Of a DNA stretch of 64,000 nucleotides, positions 57,537 through 64,000 are shown in pieces. The translations under genes were made by a program, and so were the position numbers. The DNA lies in contig JAYMGJ010000188.1 in the NCBI GenBank assembly GCA_037178675.1, forward strand, positions 57,471-121,470. The letters run 5' to 3'. The notes under the pieces are model-generated. The model worked only from the letters and a program-made list of their open reading frames with translations. It did not search any database and was not told the DNA's origin. Source of the stretch: Scleroderma bovista (lineage: Eukaryota; Basidiomycota; Agaricomycetes; Boletales; Sclerodermataceae). The first letter of the stretch is position 1, and every line of letters begins with the position of its first letter.

Positions 57537-60500
57537 TTGGCATTGACCATCGGCATCAAATACCGCTATATGGTATGCAAAGAGGACATATTTGAAACGG
57601 ATCATCAAGTGGCTGTTAGTGGAAAAAACAAGGTGCAACTGCAAGGTATTTATGGGGTGCATACCTTGGAATGAATGGATGATGGAATGGGAGGGTCATG
57701 GACAGTGGCACATAGATTCGCTGGTAGCCGCAATGGCAAAGCCATGCACCAGCAGCAATTGAATGCCATGCATGAACACCCTTCGGCCAATATGTAAATA
57801 TAAATCTGCCAAGGGAAGATGTGCAAACATGGGCCTACCGGCCATGGTCCTCGTAGTTCCATGACTGCTGGCATTGATAACAATCAACTACCGCAGCTAG
57901 AAACCATTGTGTGCCGGTGCAACAGCTAGCTATAACATATGTGCCATAGTTCACTGCATCAATCATGCTGTTGTGTAGCGGCGTGTCAGGATGTTTCCAG
58001 CAGCGTGTGCCGCAATGATGATGGTGCCGAATTGTTGATTGTGCCGGAATGTTGACTGTGCCGGAATGATGAATGTGCCGAATGGTTGATTGTGCCGAAT
58101 GGTTGATTGTGCCGGAGGGCTGACTCTGCCGCAATGTTGAGCCAGAATGGTGATTGTGCCGAAATGATGATTGTGCCGCAGTGTTGACTCGGCCACAATG
58201 TTGCCTGTGCCGGAGGGTTGAGTGTGCCGGAGGGTTGACTGGGCCAGACTAATGATGGTGCCGACGGAGTGTTGATTGTGCCGGCCTGTTGACTGCCGGG
58301 ATGTGGATCCTGCCGGAGTGTTGACTGTGCCGCAAGGTTGATTGTGCCGGAGTATTGATTGTACTGGCCTGTCAACATTACGGCAGAGTCAACACTGCGG
58401 CACAAGCTGTCCAGGTCGAGCACGCTCTGAGGTAGGACTGTGCTGGAATGATGACTGTGCCGGACTGGTAATGGTGCCGGAGTGTTGACTGGGCCAGACT
58501 AATGATGGTGCCGAAGGGTTGATTGTGCCGACAGAGTGTTGATTGTGCCGGCCTGTTGACTGCCGGGATGTGGATCCTGCCGGAGTGTTGACTGTGCCGC
58601 AAGGTTGATTGTGCCGGAGTATTGATTGTGCTGGCCTGTCAACATTACGGCAGAGTCAACACTGCAGCACAATCAACCCTCCGGCACAATCACCGTTCTG
58701 GCTCAACATTGTGGCAGAGTCAACCCTGTGGCACAATCAACCATTCAGCACATTCATCATTCCGGCACAGTCAACAGTTCGGCACAATCAACAATTCGGC
58801 ACTATCATCATTGTGGCACACATTGCCAGAAGCATCCTGACACACCACTACACAACAGCATGATTGATGCTAGATTAGTTCACGCTGCCAGAATTATAAT
58901 TGTGCCGAACTGTTGAATCTGCCGGAATGATAAATGTGCCGCACAGTTACATGTGCCGGAGTACACAGCAATTGGTGATGTTCACTCCATGGATGCCATT
59001 GCCATTGAGGCACCGCACGCCTTCACTCGGACAGAACCAGCAGAGCAAGAGAGATGTGATCACAGCTATTCCCACGGGTGGTCAACGCGGATCAAGTTGG
59101 AACCAACTGTCGACACTGAAAATGATGAGAAGCTTGCACGAGCTGCATCAGCCTTGACGAAAAACTGTTGCTGATGAGTGCTCCATATGCACCTGCAGAA
59201 GGATTTGAAGTAGCTAGGAAGGAAGACAAGTGTACACAGTGCAAAGAGAGAGACTTACTGCAAAACCAGGTCGAGTGTTCGACCTGGACAGCACACAGTA
59301 AATCTCTCTCCATGCACTGGGTACACTTCTCTTCCTCCCCAGCTACTTTTCTTCCTTCTGCAGGTGTGTGCATATGGACCACTCATCAGCGACGGTTTCT
59401 CCTCAAGGCTGATGCAGCTCATGCAAGCTTCTCATCATTTTCAGTGTCGACAGTCGGTTCCAACTTGATCCGCGTTGACCACCCACGGGAATAGCTGCGA
59501 TCACATCTCTCTTGCTCTGCTGGTTCTGTCCGAGTGAAGGCGTGCGGTGCCTCAATGGCAATGGCATCCATGGAGTGAACATCACCAATTGCTGTGTACT
59601 CCGGCACATGTAACTGTGCGGCACATTTATCATTCCGGCAGATTCAACAGTTCGGCACAATTATAATTCTGGCAGCGTGAACTAATCTAGCATCAATCAT
59701 GCTGTTGTGTAGTGGTGTGTCAGGATGCTTCTGGCAATGTGTGCCACAATGATGATAGTGCCGAATTGTTGATTGTGCCGAACTGTTGACTGTGCCGGAA
59801 TGATGAATGTGCTGAATGGTTGATTGTGCCACAGGGTTGACTCTGCCACAATGTTGAGCCAGAACGGTGATTGTGCCGGAGGGTTGATTGTGCCACAGTG
59901 TTGACTCTGCCGTAATGTTGACAGGCCAGCACAATCAATACTCCGGCACAATCAACCTTGCGGCACAGTCAACACTCCGGCAGGATCCACATCCCGGCAG
60001 TCAACAGGTCGGCACAATCAACACTCCGTCGGCACAATCAACCATTCGGCACCATCATCAGTCCGGCCCAGTCAACACTCCGGCCCAATCAACACTCCGG
60101 CACAGTCAACACTCCGGCACAGTCAACACTCCGGCACCATTACCAGTCCGGCACAGTCATCATATGGACCACTCATCGGCGACAGTTTCTCCTCAAGGCT
60201 GATGCAACTCGTGTGAGCTTCTCATCATTTTCAGTGTCGACAGTAGGTTCCATCTTGATGCGCGTTGGCCGCCCCCGGGAATACTTCTTGCTCTGCCGGT
60301 CATGTCCGAGTGAGGGTGCATGGTGGGCAGTGCTGGAATGCCGATCCTGCCGGAGTGTTGACTATGCCTCATTGTTCGTTGTGCCGGAGTGTTGACTGTG
60401 CTGGAATGATGAATGTGCCGCCCTGTTGAATGTTTACACTTGACCAAGCCGGATCATTGTGATCATGCCGGAATCGACTTTGGGCTCGCCGAGCGGCACT

Positions 60501-60625
60501 ACATCCCATCGGCACAACACACGTTCGGATAGTATCTACTACAAACTACTTCCAACAAATTTGGACTACATACCATCAGAATTACATTTTAGTACAACAA
60601 ACAATCATATCAGGAAGCTAATTAT
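57537..60625. repeat. GTGCCGGA/TCCGGCAC repeat field with a giant inverted repeat
   Basis: From about 57.9 to 60.45 kb the DNA is made of GTTGA(T/C)TGTGCCGGA-like words on one strand, switching to their complements after the centre. The best-conserved arms are about 58450-59270 and 59290-60160, inverted and near-identical over long stretches, with a small central palindrome at AGGTCGAGTGTTCGACCT (about 59269-59286). Parts are duplicated again outside the arms: 58200-58400 repeats 58490-58690, and 60170-60290 repeats 59374-59490. The frames that stay open here are by-products of repetition. Confidence 0.85.
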
Positions 60626-61889
60626 TCAATGCTTCACCAGTGCATTGCGGACATTATCTGGCGTCACCCAATCAAGAGGCCGTGGCACCCTCAACCAATG
60701 GTGAATATTATCCCTCATATAATACGCCAAACAGCACCTCGCTCCGTCAACCTCGTTGACGCCGTGCCGAAAGAGCCGGCCGGAAAATGCAACGACAGTG
60801 CCGGGATTGTACAATACCTGAATCCCAAGACTGGGAATGTGCAGTGCACAATCATCATAATTACCGACACTGACTAGCATGTCATACCAATCTGCTCGAG
60901 AGTGTGGGTCCCTGTGGAGGGGGGTACTTCGATTGACAATTAGCGAGATATTGGTGAAGACAGTGGACCAATTTTCAAGTGCCGCCAGCATTCCGGGATC
61001 ATGGCCGGTCGCCCAGTCATTCAAGCGTTGCATGGCAAGGTGGCCGGCATCGTATAGAGACGGATGGATAATAGAAAGAACACCTGAAAGTATGGCCGAC
61101 GGAAGACATATATCCTTGCTCCATTGATAGCCGGTAGGACCGGCCAAAGCCTTGGACACCCCCGGAATGTCATTGGGGGTCTAGCAGAAGATCAAACAAG
61201 TGCATTGTCAAAAGAAGAAGGTACTCACAGAATGGCCGAGCATGTGCCGTGCCGGAGAGAATTCCAAGCACCCGAAAATATCCACGTCATCCTTGAAATA
61301 CTGGTGTGTTGTACGCCATGATTGATTAGTAATACTCTCTTCCAGTGGATCTGCAAGTGAATCGATGGATGCCGCGATGTGCTCCTAGAAACAAAGGCCT
61401 CAACAGTGGACAATGAGAGTGGAATGATACCATACTTGGATGCAGGGAGCTAGAGCTCCGGGAAGATACCACAATGCAATTGTGTCACCTTCTCCCAGAA
61501 TAATGGTGGGCCGGGAAAGGGTCCCAGTCAAAGAGGAAGGATGTCTACAGAGGACCCTAATCTCCTGTTGCTCATTTGTTCCGGATTGCATTGGTCCGAG
61601 GCTTTCAGACAACCTAATCAAGTCAATGCCGCACGAAACTTCAGCGGATATCAAGCAAGGGATAATAGAACTATAAAAGAATTGGCTCACTCCGATTATG
61701 GTATGCCTGTGTGATGGTGGATACAATTTGGTTCATGGCTACAGTTGCGTCCACCGGCAGGGACAGAAGTGTTTCCGGGGTGGGGGAATTTAAGTCTGGG
61801 AATGCTTCATTCAGGAAGCGGCGCCGCATATATGATGCCATGATGTCAGACAAAGTATAGTTGGATGGCACGGCATTTGCACCGGCCAT
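60626..61889 (-). CDS. TET/JBP-type 2-oxoglutarate/Fe(II) dioxygenase
   Basis: Four exons (61889-61691, 61638-61436, 61384-61229, 61180-60626) join to 370 residues. TET/JBP enzymes oxidise the methyl group of 5-methylcytosine or thymine in DNA, using Fe(II) and 2-oxoglutarate. The C-terminal double-stranded beta-helix is clear: STPLHRDPHSRADWYDML gives the HxD iron ligands (about H275, D277), followed by the strand LHIPSLGIQVLYNPGTVVAF, the distal His in LFRHGV (about 325) and an Arg about nine residues later that suits 2-oxoglutarate binding. Such enzymes are expanded in mushrooms and linked to KDZ transposons. The frame is open to an earlier ATG at 61994. All ligands are present, so activity is plausible. 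Its 5' neighbour on the other strand starts about 275 bp away. Confidence 0.85.
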
Positions 61890-62164
61890 TGGAAACAGGA
61901 CGACTTTTGACAATGTGGGGAGTAAAAATTTTAGTGGGGGATGTGCGGCATCCTGCGGACATCTGTTTGCAAACGGCAATGCAACACATTCCATTCTCGG
62001 CTAGATCCACTAAACAAGGCTGATCGGCGATTGGCCGGTGCGAAACAACACATGCCCGGTTGCACAATGTGGTAATTATGCATCAGGTGACATGTGGACC
62101 GTGAGAACATTGATTACCTGAATGTTATAAGGCTTAGGGCGAATCGGCCATCACACCATCAATC

Positions 62165-62949
62165 ATGAATACCACATCCGAACTGCGCGAAACCTGCGAA
62201 CTGTCCATGGTATTGCAATACGTTGGAGTCCGCTTTCGACGGATGGTGCACGCGGTTCAACAACAGCCCGAGGGGATGCTGGCCACAGCTGAATGGTATG
62301 CAAACGTACAAACGGAAGTGGTAAGTGGAGAATGATTACATTTGATTAACACACTCATGAGCCCCCAGGCAAATTTAGAACGTGTGCTTGCCGCATGCCA
62401 GGCTATGGGTGCGAAGATGATATTGCCAATGATGGCGAGCAGGGTGCACAGAATGGTCGTACTAGAAGATCTGCCGCCGGCAAGACTGTATGCGGCAATG
62501 CGACAGTTGAACGTCTATCATGCGAAGGCCGCCGAAGTCCAGGTTCCAAGTACGCTTCAAGTGGCAAACTCGTGGTGGGTAAATGGCCACGGCCCATGTA
62601 TGGCAGGGTACAGCACGCGGCCGCTGCGGGACATGGTATCGGAGGCAGAGGCATTCTTTCCGCCGGACCTGGTATGCTCCCTTATTCGTGTTGTGTTAGA
62701 TACTAAAGCTTTTCCAAGGTTGCTGATAGAAAGGTCACCATTCTACTCACCGTTGGGTATACCTCCGACGAGGCCTTGTCAAATGCACGGTACTTCTGCG
62801 ACAATATGTTGCGGAGCTCGGACAATGCCCTCAAATATCATATGGAGGTGATGCAGCATTGTGCAAAAAGGATGGAGGACATTGAGATGCTAACCCGTGC
62901 ACCAAATGCATTGCGGCAGAAATGGGAGGAGTCTTTGGGTGGTAGGTAA
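62165..62949 (+). CDS. Small helical protein divergent from TET/JBP
   Basis: Three exons (62165-62320, 62369-62671, 62719-62949) join in frame to 229 residues: MNTTSELRETCELSMVLQYV, QANLERVLAACQAMGAKMIL-like, MASRVHRMVVLEDLPPARLY, a short loop WWVNGHGPCMAGYSTRPLRD, then VTILLTVGYTSDEALSNARY and a charged helix ending KWEESLGGR. I recognise no family. It is mostly alpha-helical, without a signal peptide or membrane segment. Sharing a promoter region with the dioxygenase gene and lying inside the KDZ block, it may act with that enzyme; this is inference from position only. Confidence 0.7.
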
Positions 62950-63449
62950 ACATTGTATGAATACCTACATATATGTTCATCACAACAATAATTGGTTAAT
63001 CAAATATCGGCCAAAGCGACACATGTGATATAATGTTGCCGGCCAAAGCGGCTGCAACACCCGGCCAGGTTAACAATGAGGCAGAAATCACACAGGGAAC
63101 ACATCGGCATGAATGGGAATAGCACATGTCTGGGTGGAGGTGTCGTCCGCATCTTCCAATACAATGGGTGCCGCAAGTTGATACCTTATGCCGGTCGTCA
63201 AGTTTGCGGCTGTGATGGCTGTAACCAATAGCAGGGTAGCCATGGAATTGCGGCCAAGGGGCTAGAAGTAGCAGAGTAGGCCCCGCCTCCTGCAGTTCCC
63301 AAGGCACGCCGCTAAAGTGGTGTCACACAATGTGTCAAGCCCCATATGATGGTGTCCCATGATTACATAACAGCCCCAGGTGCCGTATCATCTATAAGAG
63401 CAGGAGGCCCTGGATATAGTGTTCTCTATTCTATTATAGAGCCCAACAA
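62950..63449. other. Terminal repeat-motif spacer
   Basis: GCCGGCCAAAGCGGC, TGCCGCAAG and TTGCGGC words recur here as on the left side of the block. No gene is supported. Confidence 0.45.
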
Positions 63450-64000
63450 ATAGGAGTGAGTAGGAGGGCTGCAGTGCCAGTGTCCCGTGCTTTGCATCAG
63501 GCCCTAAATATGGTTTGCCATTTCTGTTGGCAGGCCAGAGGAATAGTGTGTTTCGGGCTCTGATCAGGCTGTAACAACAGAGTCCCTTTCTTACCAAAGG
63601 GCCATGGAACTATTGTCCCTTGCATTCCAATGGGCTGTGCAGAGACTGTACCTTTAAGGGGTGCTAGCCACAGGTGTGGTGTCCCATAACTCTGGGCAAG
63701 CCCTGGAGACAGCGTCATTTATAGTCAGTGCGCCCAGCTCAGTCTGACAGGCAATGGCCATGGTATCCCATAGCATTGGGCAGGCCCTAGCAGAGGTGTT
63801 ATCTAGCTATGCAGGCAAACCTTGCAAGTACATTTTAAAGTGACAAGCCATGAATGGGGTGTCCCAGAGGATTAAACAAGCCCTCAATGCGGGAACAACT
63901 ATATAGTTGGGAAGGCATGTGGATAGGTGTCCCATTGAGTGCGTTGGGCCACAAAGTTGATCTCCCTGTATACCCATTAGGCCCTAGATACTATGTCCTC
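63450..64000. repeat. Long direct repeat, right copy (runs off the window)
   Basis: Collinear with 45110-45640 in the same orientation (for example TGTCCCGTGCTTTGCAT at about 63482 against TGTCCCATGCTTTGCAT at about 45142). Similarity is still present at the last base of the window, so the true length is unknown. Confidence 0.7.

Larger units (their letters stand above)
45110..64000. mobile_element. Inferred large composite KDZ (Kyakuja-type) transposon
   Basis: The block contains a KDZ transposase, a TET/JBP dioxygenase and four more spliced genes. All are embedded in GCCG/CGGC repeat fields, with collinear direct repeats at both outer ends. KDZ elements of mushrooms are known to be large and to carry accessory genes including TET/JBP enzymes. 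The exact ends are not resolved: I found no terminal inverted repeat or target duplication, and the right end may lie beyond the window. Two abutting elements, or a KDZ element inserted into repeat-rich DNA, are alternatives. Confidence 0.55.

Noticed and set aside
57986..60395. Several open frames of 70-145 codons rich in AQSTLRHNQ-like words
   Set aside because: They are translations of the repeated GTGCCGGA units, appear on both strands in mirror image and vary only with repeat number.

Overview
The window is nuclear DNA of a mushroom-forming basidiomycete (Agaricomycetes). The evidence is short introns (about 50-60 nt) in nearly every gene, and gene families typical of that class: KDZ and Plavaka DNA transposons, a tyrosine-recombinase retrotransposon, DUF6532- and DUF6593-like proteins and a fungal P450. 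I cannot name the species. Exon structures below were joined by hand from donor/acceptor sites and frame; they are predictions.

Layout. 0-10 kb is a gene-poor graveyard: a dead hAT transposase, two foldback elements, a tRNA-like SINE relic, one small C2H2 zinc-finger gene and a diverged 350-bp tandem duplication. 10-31 kb is a host gene island: a Ser/Pro-rich protein, a tubby-like (DUF6593-type) protein, an uncertain gene at 17.8-18.9 kb, a phosphatidylserine decarboxylase, a cytochrome P450 with one apparent frameshift, an unrecognised coiled-coil protein, tRNA-Met(CAU), the kinetochore gene nnf1 and, divergent from it, the Golgi RING E3 ligase tul1/dsc1. A small secreted Cys-rich protein follows.

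31-44 kb is mobile DNA: a 5-kb DIRS/Ngaro-type retrotransposon (Gag, RT-RNase H with one premature stop, tyrosine recombinase), then a DUF6532 gene, an unknown coiled-coil gene and a Plavaka (CACTA-type) transposase. A 421-bp non-autonomous relative of the retrotransposon sits just behind them.

45-64 kb is the most remarkable part. A KDZ transposase is surrounded by five other intron-containing genes that look intact: a Cys-cluster protein, a Ser/Pro-repeat protein, a basic/acidic protein, a TET/JBP-type 2-oxoglutarate/Fe(II) dioxygenase and a small protein divergent from it. The non-coding parts are packed with CpG-bearing GCCG/CGGC short repeats, including a 16-bp tandem array, a roughly 33-bp tandem array and a multi-kilobase inverted repeat. 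Diverged direct repeats of over 500 bp lie at both ends, about 18.3 kb apart. I read the whole block as one large composite transposon carrying its own DNA-base-modifying enzyme; the gene content is seen, the unity of the element is inference.
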